NCBI RefSeq assembly: GCF_009765355.1
Contig: NZ_VTHK01000001.1
Location: forward strand, 310,001 to 374,000
Direction of reading: 5' to 3'
Origin: Amycolatopsis anabasis
GTDB taxonomy: Bacteria; Actinomycetota; Actinomycetes; Mycobacteriales; Pseudonocardiaceae
DNA: 64,000 nt
Part shown: piece after piece, positions 1-10,614 of the stretch
Layout: each line of letters opens with the position of its first letter
Numbering within the stretch: the first letter of the stretch is position 1
Translations under genes and position numbers: made by a program
The notes under the pieces: generated by a model
Databases searched by the model: none
Told to the model about the DNA's origin: nothing
What the model saw: the letters and a program-made list of their open reading frames with translations, nothing else

Positions 1-100
1 GCGGTGCGGTCGCCGCCGTCGGAGGAAGTGGAGACTCCGGCAGGCGTAGGGAGCACCCGCAGGTGGAGTGGCTGCGGGTCGCCGTACATTAGTGCACAGT

Positions 101-121
101 TGTGGACAACTTTGTGGATAC
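101..121. promoter_or_regulatory. DnaA boxes upstream of dnaA
   Basis: Positions 101-109 read TGTGGACAA, the exact reverse complement of the actinobacterial DnaA box TTGTCCACA. Positions 113-121 read TGTGGATAC, one base from the E. coli-type box. They lie about 125 bases before the chosen dnaA start and just before a TATAGA hexamer (139-144) that could be a -10 element. This fits DnaA autoregulation, but the promoter assignment is inference. Nothing else is recognised in 1-245. Confidence 0.6.
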
Positions 122-245
122 CTGCTGCGCGGGGTGACTATAGAAAGCTGCGAAGCCGCTCGATGGAGTGGAGTGTGCGCCGCCAGGGGTGAGGTTGTCC
201 GGGTTCGACGCTGTCGGGGAGACGCGGGGGAGGGGAGCGGAGCAG

Positions 246-1856
246 GTGTCCGAGCACCAGATGAATCTGGGTGTCGTGTGGGAACAGGTCGTCCGGGAAC
301 TTTCGGACGGCACCCTGTCCCCGCAGCAACGGGCGTGGATGCGCGTCACCCGCCCGATCGGCCTGCTGGATGGCACCGCGCTCCTGGCCGCCCCGAGCGA
401 CTTCGCCAAGGAGGCCATCGAACGGGCGCTGCGCGAACCGATCACCCACGCGCTCTCCCGCCGCCTCGGCCGCGCGGTGTCCCTCGCCGTGAAGGTCGAC
501 GCCGCCGACGGCATCGCCAGCCCGCCCCCGCCGCCCTATCAGGCGTCCCCCCCGAGGGTGGAAAACGGCGCCGCACCCGCCCCCGAGCAACCGAAGCTGC
601 CGCCCAAGATGCCGCCGATCGAGGACGGCATGCTGCCGCCGGTCCGGCACCCGCGGATCCAGCAGCCGGAACCGGTCCCGTCCGGGGCCGACGACGACGG
701 TGACGAAGAGGTCGACGAGGAAGGCGAGGCGCTCGCCACCGCGCAGGACATCTGGCCGATGTTCTCCGGCCAGCCGATCGCCGGGCAGCCCTACACCGCG
801 CCCGCGCAGCCGCAGACCTCCAAGACCCGGCTCAACGAGAAGTACAACTTCGACACCTTCGTGATCGGCGCGTCCAACCGGTTCGCGCACGCGGCCGCGT
901 TCGCGGTGGCCGAGGCGCCGTCGCGCGCCTACAACCCGCTGTTCATCTGGGGCGAATCCGGGCTGGGCAAGACCCACCTGCTGCACGCGGTCGGGCATTA
1001 CGCGCAGCGGCTGTTCCCCGGGATGCGGGTGCGGTACGTGTCGACCGAGGAATTCACCAACGACTTCATCAACTCGCTGCGCGACGACCGCAAGGTCGCG
1101 TTCCAGCGCCGCTACCGGGACATCGACATCCTGCTGGTCGACGACATCCAGTTCCTGGAAGGCAAGGAAGGAACCCAGGAGGAGTTCTTCCACACCTTCA
1201 ACACGCTGCACAACGCGAACAAGCAGATCGTGGTCTCCTCGGACCGGCCGCCCAAGCGCCTGGAAACCCTGGAGGACCGGCTGCGCACCCGGTTCGAATG
1301 GGGCCTGATCACCGACATCCAGCCACCCGAGCTGGAGACCCGCATCGCGATCCTGCGGAAGAAGGCCGCGCAGGACCGGCTCGCGGTTCCCGGTGAGGTG
1401 CTGGAGTTCATCGCCGCGCGCATCGAGGCGAACATCCGCGAACTCGAGGGCGCGCTGATCCGGGTCACCGCGTTCGCGTCGCTGAACCAGCAGCCGGTGG
1501 ACGTCGGCCTGGCCGAGATCGTGCTGCGCGATCTGATCCCGGATTCGCAGGCGCCGGAGATCAGCGCGCCGACGATCATGGGCGTCACCGCGGACTTCTT
1601 CGACGTGACCATGGACGACCTGTGCGGCCCGGGTAAGACGAAGGCACTCGCCACCGCGCGGCAGATCGCCATGTACCTGTGCCGCGAGCTGACCGACATG
1701 TCCCTGCCGAAGATCGGCCAGACCTTCGGCGGCCGCGACCACACCACGGTCATGCACGCGGACAAGAAGATCCGCAAGGAGATGGCCGAGCGCCGCCGGA
1801 TCTACGACCAGGTGCAGGAACTGACCTCCCGCATCAAGCAGCGCGCTCGGCAATGA
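246..1856 (+). CDS. dnaA: chromosomal replication initiator protein DnaA
   Basis: The 536-residue protein binds DnaA boxes at oriC, opens the origin and recruits the helicase. It has an N-terminal interaction domain, a Pro/acidic linker (about residues 95-180) and an AAA+ domain with Walker A GESGLGKT (236-243) and Walker B LLVDD (296-300). The C-terminal DNA-binding domain carries the signature [11 protein letters not shown] near residue 496. GTG at 246 (protein begins VSEHQMNLG) was chosen because homologues begin at this motif; the frame is open back to 168. Unusually for the phylum, the next gene is not dnaN: a LysR/exporter pair intervenes, and lysR converges on dnaA. Confidence 0.97.
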   Translation: MSEHQMNLGVVWEQVVRELSDGTLSPQQRAWMRVTRPIGLLDGTALLAAPSDFAKEAIERALREPITHALSRRLGRAVSLAVKVDAADGIASPPPPPYQASPPRVENGAAPAPEQPKLPPKMPPIEDGMLPPVRHPRIQQPEPVPSGADDDGDEEVDEEGEALATAQDIWPMFSGQPIAGQPYTAPAQPQTSKTRLNEKYNFDTFVIGASNRFAHAAAFAVAEAPSRAYNPLFIWGESGLGKTHLLHAVGHYAQRLFPGMRVRYVSTEEFTNDFINSLRDDRKVAFQRRYRDIDILLVDDIQFLEGKEGTQEEFFHTFNTLHNANKQIVVSSDRPPKRLETLEDRLRTRFEWGLITDIQPPELETRIAILRKKAAQDRLAVPGEVLEFIAARIEANIRELEGALIRVTAFASLNQQPVDVGLAEIVLRDLIPDSQAPEISAPTIMGVTADFFDVTMDDLCGPGKTKALATARQIAMYLCRELTDMSLPKIGQTFGGRDHTTVMHADKKIRKEMAERRRIYDQVQELTSRIKQRARQ

Positions 1857-1906
1857 CAACTGGTGCCGGACCGCTCGAGGTGAGGGCCGAGCGCGGTGCA
1901 CGCGGG

Positions 1907-1929
1907 CCGAAACACGCTTTTCGTTTCGG
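1907..1929. terminator. putative bidirectional hairpin between dnaA and lysR
   Basis: CCGAAAC (1907-1913) and GTTTCGG (1923-1929) form a 7-bp stem with a T-containing loop. The hairpin lies in the 81-base gap between the convergent stops of dnaA and lysR. Its position and symmetry fit a shared terminator, but the stem is short. Confidence 0.4.
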
Positions 1930-1937
1930 GCTGCCGA

Positions 1938-2846
1938 TCAAACACTGCGCTCGGCAATAACGCGCAACGCGTCCAACCCGGTGGCGATCGCCGGGTGGTC
2001 CGCGCTGCCCCGGCGGACGCACATGACGAACCGGCGCGACGGCGTCGACACTCCCCGCAGCGGCACCCGCACCACCTCGTGCTGGGGCGGGATCGGCGCG
2101 AGCCGCGGCAGCAGGCACACCCCGAACCCCGCGGCGACCAACGCCGACACCGCGAACCATTCCTTGGCGTGCTGGGCGATCCGCGGCGAGAACCCGGCGG
2201 CCGCGCACGCCGCCAATAACAAGGTATGGGTGTCGTTGTCGAACGGCTTGACGATCCACGGTTCCCCGGCCGCCTCGACGAGTTCGACGCCGCGCCGGTT
2301 CGCCAGGCGATGTCCCAGCGGCACCAGCAGATCCTGCGGATCGTCGAGCAGCGGCCACTGCTCGAACCGCGGATCGTCCGCGGGCGGGACCTCCGGGGTG
2401 GGCAGCACGACCGCGATATCCGCCTCGTCGGCGAGCAAGAGTTCGTAGCAGTCCGCGCTTTCGTGCTCGCTCATGTGCACCCGCAGCCGCGGATGGGAAT
2501 CGCGCAGTTCCACCGCCGCCGGGACGAAGAGCGCGGCCACCACCGACGACAACCCGCACAGCCGCAACGGCCCGGCCTCACCGTCCGCCGACGCGGCGAT
2601 CTCCGCCCGCGCCCGTTCCCAGTGGATCGCCAGGGAATCCGCGTGCTCGAGCAGGATCCGCGCGGCCGGGGTCAGCCGCACCAGGCGGCCCTCGCGCCGG
2701 AGCAGTTCGGCGCCGACATCGCGGGCGAGGAGGCGAATCTGTTGGGACACCGCGGAAGGCGTGAGGTGCAGCGCGTGCGCGGTGGCGGTGACCGTCCCGC
2801 GCTCGGCGAGCACCCGCAGGACTCGTACCCGGCGCAGATCAATCAT
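1938..2846 (-). CDS. LysR family transcriptional regulator
   Basis: This is a 302-residue LysR-type regulator. The N-terminal winged helix-turn-helix begins MIDLRRVRVLRVLAERG and includes TPSAVSQQIRLL. The periplasmic-binding-protein-like effector domain follows from about residue 90. The ATG at 2846 is preferred over an upstream TTG at 2855. It is divergent from the RhtA-like exporter at 2921, the usual layout in which a LysR regulator controls the neighbouring gene, and an inverted repeat lies between them. The effector is unknown; an amino acid or similar exporter substrate would be the simplest guess. Its position between dnaA and dnaN is atypical. Confidence 0.88.
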   Translation of the reverse strand: MIDLRRVRVLRVLAERGTVTATAHALHLTPSAVSQQIRLLARDVGAELLRREGRLVRLTPAARILLEHADSLAIHWERARAEIAASADGEAGPLRLCGLSSVVAALFVPAAVELRDSHPRLRVHMSEHESADCYELLLADEADIAVVLPTPEVPPADDPRFEQWPLLDDPQDLLVPLGHRLANRRGVELVEAAGEPWIVKPFDNDTHTLLLAACAAAGFSPRIAQHAKEWFAVSALVAAGFGVCLLPRLAPIPPQHEVVRVPLRGVSTPSRRFVMCVRRGSADHPAIATGLDALRVIAERSV

Positions 2847-2870
2847 GTAGTCCAAGCTAACGCTTTTCGT

Positions 2871-2883
2871 CGAAATAGTTTCG
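2871..2883. promoter_or_regulatory. candidate LysR operator
   Basis: CGAAA-TAG-TTTCG is a perfect 5-bp inverted repeat with a 3-base spacer in the 74-base gap between the divergent lysR and exporter genes. LysR regulators commonly bind interrupted palindromes at this position. Assignment rests on location and symmetry only. Confidence 0.4.
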
Positions 2884-2920
2884 ATGGACCTGCAAGGATT
2901 TCCGGGCCGAGACTCGGGTC

Positions 2921-3800
2921 ATGCCCGCGATCCCCGCACCCGTGTTCCTGCTCGGCAGCGTCGTCAGCATTCAATTCGGCCAGGCGTTCGGGAAGCAGCT
3001 CTCCGCGCACACCGGGCCCGCGGGCGCGATCGCGCTCCGGCTCGGTTTCGCCGCGGTGCTGTTGCTCGTGATCCACCGCCCCGCGCTGCCGCCGTGGAAC
3101 CGCGTACCGCTGGTACTGGGTTTCGGCACCGCCATCGCGGGGATGAATCTGATCTATCCCGCGCTGCGCTTTCTGCCACTCGCGGTCGCGAGCACGATCC
3201 AGTTGCTCGGCCCGCTCGCCGTGGCGATCGTGACCTCGCGCCGGTTTTCCGATCTCTGCTTCGGTTTGCTCGCCGTGCTCGGAGTGTGGTTGTGCGGCAA
3301 CCCGTTCTCCGCACCGCTGCCGCTGCCCGGCGTCGCGTTCGCCCTCGCGTCCGCGGTTTCGATGGGCGCCTATCTGTTACTGAGCCGCCGCGCGGGCACG
3401 GGTTCGGTCGACGGTTCGGCGCTCGCGCTCGCGGTGGCGTGGGCGGCGGTGCTCACGATTCCCTTCGGCGCCACGGAAATCGGCGCCGCGTTCGGCGAAC
3501 CCCGGGGTGCTGCTCGCCGGTCTCGGCGTCGCCGTGCTCACCGCGGTCCTTCCTTATTCCCTCGAGTTCGCCGCGTTGCGCCACCTGTCTCCCGGCGCCG
3601 CGGGCATATTGGTGAGCCTCGAACCGGCGGTCGCGGGAGTCGCGGGAATCCTGATCCTGGCCGAGATTCCGGATCTGCCCGGCTGGCTCGGGATCGGCTG
3701 CGTGGTGTGCGCGGCCGCGGCCGTCACCGCCCGCGCGCGCCGCGTCGCCCGCCGTGGCAAGGAAAACCGTGAGCGTGACCGAGTGATGTCCCCGCGGTGA
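2921..3800 (+). pseudogene. RhtA-like EamA/DMT exporter, frameshifted
   Basis: The first part, from ATG 2921, encodes about 194 residues of a ten-helix drug/metabolite transporter resembling the threonine/homoserine exporter RhtA (for example VVSIQFGQAFGKQLSAHTGP). Near 3500-3507 the sequence gaaccccgggg shifts frame. After it the transporter reading continues one frame over (VLLAGLGVAVLTAVLPYSLE) to the stop at 3800. Deleting one base of the CCCC run restores one protein of about 292 residues, the normal family size. Both halves keep good family sequence, so the break is recent, a sequencing error, or rarely bypassed by ribosomal slippage. Confidence 0.8.
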
Positions 3801-4403
3801 CGGGGAAATCGCGCGCACGCGTGGCACCGCTCACAACTTCGGTCGCGCGAACCCGTTGACATCACTCGGAGGGGCGGTCTTCGCGGCGCGCGGCGGCGTG
3901 GAGGGCCTGGGCACAGATCGACCCACAGCTGGGGACATCTGTGTGGACAACTGTGGATGGGTGTGGACCGCTTGTGGGGACGCCCGAGTTCTCCACCGCT
4001 CGCTCAGACTGTCCACCGGCCGCGCACCCGACATGTCCACACCCGGCCGCGCGACCAGACCTGCGACAACGGCGGATTTCCACACAACCCACAACGCTTA
4101 TTACTGTCACTGCCCTTGGTTCTTCGAAGAAGAGAACAAAAGAAAAACAACCGGGCTGTGGAACTGGGGACAGCCGACACCTCCGCGTCACCTTGTCGAC
4201 ATGTCGACGGGCCGACCCGAATGACGCGCACGGCGGTCACGTTCTAACGTGGAGGCCCACACCTGGCCCGCTCGTCGTTGGCGACACCGGCATCCGGGCC
4301 GCACACCACACCGCGAACTCCGGCCGACCGCTGCCCAGCGCGCCCGGAGGGGTTTGTCGATCTTCTCGAGCCGGAGGGGCTCGGCTGTCGAAAGGATGGG
4401 CTC
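3801..4403. other. oriC: chromosomal replication origin oriC
   Basis: This 603-base gap upstream of dnaN contains no convincing gene. It holds a perfect DnaA box TGTGGACAA (3942-3950), ATGTCCACA (4033-4041, one mismatch) and several boxes with two mismatches (3952-3960, 3962-3970, 4009-4017, 4076-4084) in both orientations. An unusually A+T-rich stretch (4097-4155, about 60% A+T) with an A-rich tract follows and is the best candidate for the unwinding element. Position beside dnaN and box clustering match actinobacterial origins. The exact minimal origin cannot be set by eye. Confidence 0.85.
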
Positions 4404-5537
4404 ATGAAGATCCGCGTCGAGCGTGACGGGCTGGCCGACGCCGTCGCGTGGGTGGCGAGAAGCCTGCCGTCCAGGCCACCTGTTCCGGTGCTGGGTGGTG
4501 TGCTGCTCGACGCCGGGTCGGACGGCGCCACCGACGCCCTGACCGTTTCCGGATTCGACTACGAGGTGTCGGCGACCGTGGGCGTACCCGCGACGATCGC
4601 CGACGGCGGCCGCCTGCTGGTCTCCGGCCGCCTCCTCGCCGACATCACCAAGGCGCTCCCCGCCCAGCCGGTGGAGATCTCGGTCGACGGCGCCCGCGCC
4701 TCGATCACCTGCGGCAACGCCCGGTTCAGCCTGCCGACCATGCCGGTCGAGGACTATCCCCAGCTCCCCGCCCAGCCCGCCTTCGCCGGTGAGCTCGCGG
4801 GCGACGCGTTCGGCCAGGCGGTCACCCAGGTCGCGGTCGCCGCCGGCAAGGACGACACGCTGCCGATGCTCACCGGGATGCGGCTGGAGATCTCCGGCAG
4901 CTCGCTGACCATGGTCGCCACCGACCGGTTCCGGCTCGCGATGCGCGAGTTCGCCTGGGAGCCGGCCGAGGGGCTGGAGGACGCGGCGGTGCTGGTGCCC
5001 GCGCGCACGCTCGCCGAGGCGGCGAAGTCGCTCGGATCGAGCGGCGCCAAGGTCCGGCTCGCGCTCGCCAGCGGGGAAGGCCTGCTCGGGTTGTCCGGTT
5101 CCGGCCGGTACACCACGACCCGGCTGCTCGACGCCGAGTTCCCGCCGTACCGCCAGCTGCTCCCGTCCCAGCACACCTCCCGCGCGGTGATCAACGTCGG
5201 CACGCTGACTGACGCGATCAAGCGCGTGTCGCTGGTCGCCGAGCGGGGCACCCAGGTGCGGCTCGAGTTCGCCGAGGGGCTGCTGCGGCTGTCCGCCGGT
5301 GGCGACGACGAGGGCAGCGCCGAGGAAGAGCTGCCGGTCGACTACGAGGGTGAGGCGGTGACCATCGCGTTCAACCCGGGCTACCTGGTGGACGGGCTGG
5401 GCGCGCTGCACGCCGACCGGGCGGAGCTGACGTTCACCACGCCGAACCGACCCGCGCTGATCAAACCGGCCAACGACGAGGGCGAGGTCGTGCCCGGTTA
5501 CCTGTACCTGCTGATGCCGGTCCGCCTCCCCGGCTGA
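4404..5537 (+). CDS. dnaN: DNA polymerase III beta subunit (sliding clamp)
   Basis: The 377-residue clamp encircles DNA and tethers the replicative polymerase. It starts [32 protein letters not shown], and the three clamp domains are recognisable. It ends in the typical clamp C-terminus [15 protein letters not shown] 4404 is preceded by AAAGGAT at a suitable spacing. The long in-frame extension back to 4278 lies in oriC and is not part of the gene. It is followed by gnd after 44 bases. Confidence 0.97.
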   Translation: MKIRVERDGLADAVAWVARSLPSRPPVPVLGGVLLDAGSDGATDALTVSGFDYEVSATVGVPATIADGGRLLVSGRLLADITKALPAQPVEISVDGARASITCGNARFSLPTMPVEDYPQLPAQPAFAGELAGDAFGQAVTQVAVAAGKDDTLPMLTGMRLEISGSSLTMVATDRFRLAMREFAWEPAEGLEDAAVLVPARTLAEAAKSLGSSGAKVRLALASGEGLLGLSGSGRYTTTRLLDAEFPPYRQLLPSQHTSRAVINVGTLTDAIKRVSLVAERGTQVRLEFAEGLLRLSAGGDDEGSAEEELPVDYEGEAVTIAFNPGYLVDGLGALHADRAELTFTTPNRPALIKPANDEGEVVPGYLYLLMPVRLPG

Positions 5538-5581
5538 CGGCCGCGATACAACGTTCCGCCCAAGAGCAAGAGGGGATTTCC

Positions 5582-6472
5582 ATGGTGCAGCTCGGCCTGA
5601 TCGGTCTCGGCAAGATGGGTTTCAACATGCGCGAGCGGCTGCGTGCCGCCGGGCATGAGGTGGTCGGTTACGACCGCAACCCCGAGGTCAGCGACTCCGA
5701 GTCGCTGGCGGATCTGGTGTCCAAGCTGAGTGCTCCGCGGATCGTGTGGGTGATGGTCCCGGCCGGGGAGCCCACCCGGGCCACGGTCGCCGAACTGGGC
5801 GAGCTGCTCAGCGAGGGCGATCTGGTGATCGACGGCGGCAACTCCAAGTTCACCGACGACAAGATCAACGCGGAGTTGCTGGCCGGGCACAAGGTCGGCT
5901 ACCTCGACGTGGGCGTCTCCGGTGGCGTGTGGGGCAAGGACAACGGGTACGGCCTGATGGTCGGCGGCGCCGCGGCCGACGTCGAGCGGGCGATGCCGAT
6001 CTTCGACGCGTTGCGCCCGGAAGGTCCGCGGGAGGAAGGCTTCTCCCACGCCGGGGCGGTCGGCGCCGGGCATTACGCGAAGATGGTGCACAACGGCATC
6101 GAGTACGGGTTGATGCAGGCGTTCGCCGAGGGCTTCGAGCTGCTCGAGTCGGCGAAGGTCGTGGAGGACGTGCCCGCGGTGATCAAGGGCTGGCAGCGGG
6201 GCACCGTGGTCCGGTCCTGGCTGCTGGACCTGCTGGTGCGGGCGCTGGACGAGGATCCGGAGCTGGATGATCTCGAGGGGTATGTCGAGGATTCCGGCGA
6301 GGGCCGGTGGACGCTGGAAGAGGCGATCAACAACGCGGTGCCCGCGCCGGTGATCTCGGCGGCGTTGTTCGCCCGGTTCGCCTCGCGCCAGGAGGACTCG
6401 GCCGCGATGCGCGCGGTGGCCGCGCTGCGCAACCAGTTCGGCGGGCACGCGGTCAAGAAGGTCGGCGGCTAG
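5582..6472 (+). CDS. gnd: 6-phosphogluconate dehydrogenase, decarboxylating
   Basis: The 296-residue enzyme oxidatively decarboxylates 6-phosphogluconate to ribulose 5-phosphate in the pentose phosphate pathway. The Rossmann motif GLIGLGKMG is at residues 5-13. DGGNSKF and [10 protein letters not shown] are the substrate and catalytic signatures. The length matches the short (YqeC-like, about 300 residue) class rather than the 470-residue class; that class often prefers NAD, which is inference here. Its place between dnaN and recF is conserved in many actinomycetes. Confidence 0.95.
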   Translation: MVQLGLIGLGKMGFNMRERLRAAGHEVVGYDRNPEVSDSESLADLVSKLSAPRIVWVMVPAGEPTRATVAELGELLSEGDLVIDGGNSKFTDDKINAELLAGHKVGYLDVGVSGGVWGKDNGYGLMVGGAAADVERAMPIFDALRPEGPREEGFSHAGAVGAGHYAKMVHNGIEYGLMQAFAEGFELLESAKVVEDVPAVIKGWQRGTVVRSWLLDLLVRALDEDPELDDLEGYVEDSGEGRWTLEEAINNAVPAPVISAALFARFASRQEDSAAMRAVAALRNQFGGHAVKKVGG

Positions 6473-6482
6473 GCGCCTGCCG

Positions 6483-7637
6483 GTGTATCTCCGTCATCTG
6501 CAGGTCACGGATTTCCGGTCGTGGGAGCTCGTCGACCTGCCGTTGGAGCCGGGGCCGACCGTGCTGGTCGGCCCGAACGGACGGGGCAAGACGAACCTCC
6601 TGGAGGCGATCGGGTACGTCGCCACCCTCGGTTCGCACCGGGTGGCCACCGACGCGCCGCTGATCCGGCACGGCTGTGCGCGGGCACTGGTCCGCGTCGC
6701 GGTGATCAACGAAGACCGGGAACTGACCGTCGAACTGGAGATCACTCCGGGCAAGGCGAACCGCGCCCGGGTGAACCGGGGCGCGGTCGGCAAACCCCGG
6801 GACGTCCTCGGGATCCTGCGGACCGTGCTGTTCTCCCCGGAGGACCTCGCGCTGGTCCGCGGCGATCCCGGGGAGCGGCGGCGGTTCCTCGACGAACTGC
6901 TGGTGCTGCGCGCGCCGCGGTATGCCGGGGTCCGCGCCGACTACGACCGCGTGCTCAAACAGCGGAACGCCCTGCTCAAAACGGCGGGGAAGCGCAAGGG
7001 CACCCGGGAGGATCCGTACGCGCTGTCCACCCTCGAGGTCTGGGACAACCACCTGGCCACGACCGGGGCGCAGCTGCTGGCCGCGCGGCTGGACCTGGTC
7101 GCCGATCTCGCGCCGCACGCTTCGGCGGCCTATGCCGGGGTCGCGCCGGATTCGCGGCCCACCGAGATCCGGTACCGGTCGAGCCTGGGCGAGGCGCTGC
7201 CCGCGGACTACGGCGTTCCCGGTGGCGCGCGGGCGGACATCGGCGAGCTGACCGAAGTGCTGCTGCGGGCGCTGGCCGACTCGCGCCAGGCCGAGCTGGA
7301 ACGCGGGGTGAGCCTGGTCGGGCCGCACCGGGACGAGCTGGACCTGGTCCTCGGCGAGGCCCCGGCGAAGGGGTACGCGAGTCACGGCGAGTCGTGGTCG
7401 TTCGCGCTGGCCCTGCGGCTCGGCTCGTACGAACTCCTGCGTGGCGAAGCCGGGGAACCGGTGTTGCTGTTGGACGATGTGTTCGCCGAGCTGGACCGGC
7501 GCCGCCGGGCCCGGCTGGCCGAGGTCGCCGCGGGCGCGGAGCAGGTGCTCGTCACCGCGGCGGTGGACGAGGACGTGCCGGCCGAACTCGCCGGAACCCG
7601 GTTCGCGGTGGCAGAAGGTGAGGTCAAACGTGTCTGA
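6483..7637 (+). CDS. recF: DNA replication and repair protein RecF
   Basis: The 384-residue SMC-like ATPase loads RecA at single-strand gaps with RecO and RecR. Walker A GPNGRGKT is at residues 30-37. The signature-like segment VGPHRDEL and Walker [12 protein letters not shown] lie in the C-terminal half. It starts at GTG 6483, ten bases after gnd. Its last 8 bases overlap the proposed GTG start of dciA, suggesting translational coupling. Confidence 0.96.
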   Translation: MYLRHLQVTDFRSWELVDLPLEPGPTVLVGPNGRGKTNLLEAIGYVATLGSHRVATDAPLIRHGCARALVRVAVINEDRELTVELEITPGKANRARVNRGAVGKPRDVLGILRTVLFSPEDLALVRGDPGERRRFLDELLVLRAPRYAGVRADYDRVLKQRNALLKTAGKRKGTREDPYALSTLEVWDNHLATTGAQLLAARLDLVADLAPHASAAYAGVAPDSRPTEIRYRSSLGEALPADYGVPGGARADIGELTEVLLRALADSRQAELERGVSLVGPHRDELDLVLGEAPAKGYASHGESWSFALALRLGSYELLRGEAGEPVLLLDDVFAELDRRRRARLAEVAAGAEQVLVTAAVDEDVPAELAGTRFAVAEGEVKRV

Positions 7638-8397
7638 AGGCCCGATGCCAAGATCAAGTCAGATACGCAAGGTGATCGCGGACACACAAGTTACCCACCG
7701 ATCTGGGGACAAACCTGTGGATAGTGTGGATAACACCGTGAACGCGTTATCGCCGCGCGTGATCAAGAGGCCGAATGAGGGGACTGATTCCCCTCACTTG
7801 AGCGGTCCCCCGGCAGAGGAGGACGCGGAGGGCACCGAGCGTAACGTGGACGCTGGGCTAAACGTGAATGGGGGTACACAAACCACCGGCCGCGATCTGG
7901 CCAAGGCCGCGCTCGAGGCGGCCCGGCAGAAGGCGGCCGAGCGGGGTACCCCACCCGGCCGGCGCAAAGCGGGCAAACCGAGCGCCGGCGGGTTCGCCCA
8001 GAACCCGCGCCGCCGCCGCTGGTCCGGGGCGGGGGCGGATCCGCGCGATCCCCAGCCGCTCGGGCGGCTCGCCTCCCGGCTGGCCGTCGACCTCGGCTGG
8101 AACGACCGGCTCGCCAACGGCCAGGTGTTCGGGCGGTGGGCCCGCCTGGTCGGGGAGGAGGTCGCCGAGCACGCCCAGCCGGTCGCGTTGAAGGACGGCG
8201 AACTGACCGTGCGGGCGAGCTCGACCGCCTGGGCCACCCAGCTCCGGCTGCTCCAGGGCCAGCTCCTCGCGAAGATCGCGGCGGGGGTCGGCCACGGCGT
8301 GGTGAAGCGGATGCGGATCCACGGTCCGACGGCGCCGAGCTGGCGGAAGGGACTGCGGCACGTCTCCGGCCGCGGACCGCGCGACACCTACGGCTGA
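7630..8397 (+). CDS. dciA: DciA family (DUF721) helicase-loading factor
   Basis: This 255-residue protein has a long, poorly conserved, charged N-terminal region and a C-terminal DUF721/DciA domain (about residues 150-240, including [20 protein letters not shown] and [17 protein letters not shown]). DciA proteins load or activate the replicative helicase in bacteria lacking DnaC. GTG 7630 is chosen because AAGGTGAGG lies 6 bases upstream and it overlaps the recF end; ATG 7645 is an alternative. Three DnaA-box-like sites fall inside the N-terminal coding region. The position between recF and gyrB is conserved in actinobacteria. Confidence 0.88.
   Translation: MSEGPMPRSSQIRKVIADTQVTHRSGDKPVDSVDNTVNALSPRVIKRPNEGTDSPHLSGPPAEEDAEGTERNVDAGLNVNGGTQTTGRDLAKAALEAARQKAAERGTPPGRRKAGKPSAGGFAQNPRRRRWSGAGADPRDPQPLGRLASRLAVDLGWNDRLANGQVFGRWARLVGEEVAEHAQPVALKDGELTVRASSTAWATQLRLLQGQLLAKIAAGVGHGVVKRMRIHGPTAPSWRKGLRHVSGRGPRDTYG
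7704..7733. promoter_or_regulatory. DnaA-box cluster inside dciA
   Basis: TGGGGACAA (7704-7712, one mismatch), TGTGGATAG (7716-7724, one mismatch) and TGTGGATAA (7725-7733, perfect reverse complement of TTATCCACA) lie in the same orientation. The last two directly abut. They are inside the 5' coding part of dciA, where they specify a stretch rich in V, D and N. Confidence 0.55.
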
Positions 8398-8542
8398 AGG
8401 GCTTCGTTCTCCCCCGGATGAGTGCGCCGAGGGGCCCCGGCATGACAGTCAGCTACAACCGGACCCGTCTGTGGTCGAGTTCGTGGCTCTGTGACGAAAT
8501 CAGGGGTGTCCTTGCCGCATGTGTGCGGACGTGGCCAAGTAG

Positions 8543-10561
<2,019 letters not shown>

Positions 10562-10614
10562 TCCGCCCCTGACTCAGCTGTCCACATCGGACTGACCTCG
10601 GTAAGAAGGACCAG

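Noticed and set aside
138..1901. 587-residue minus-strand ORF antisense to dnaA
   Set aside because: High-GC shadow frame of a certain gene; composition is Arg/Gly/Leu-rich with no family motif.
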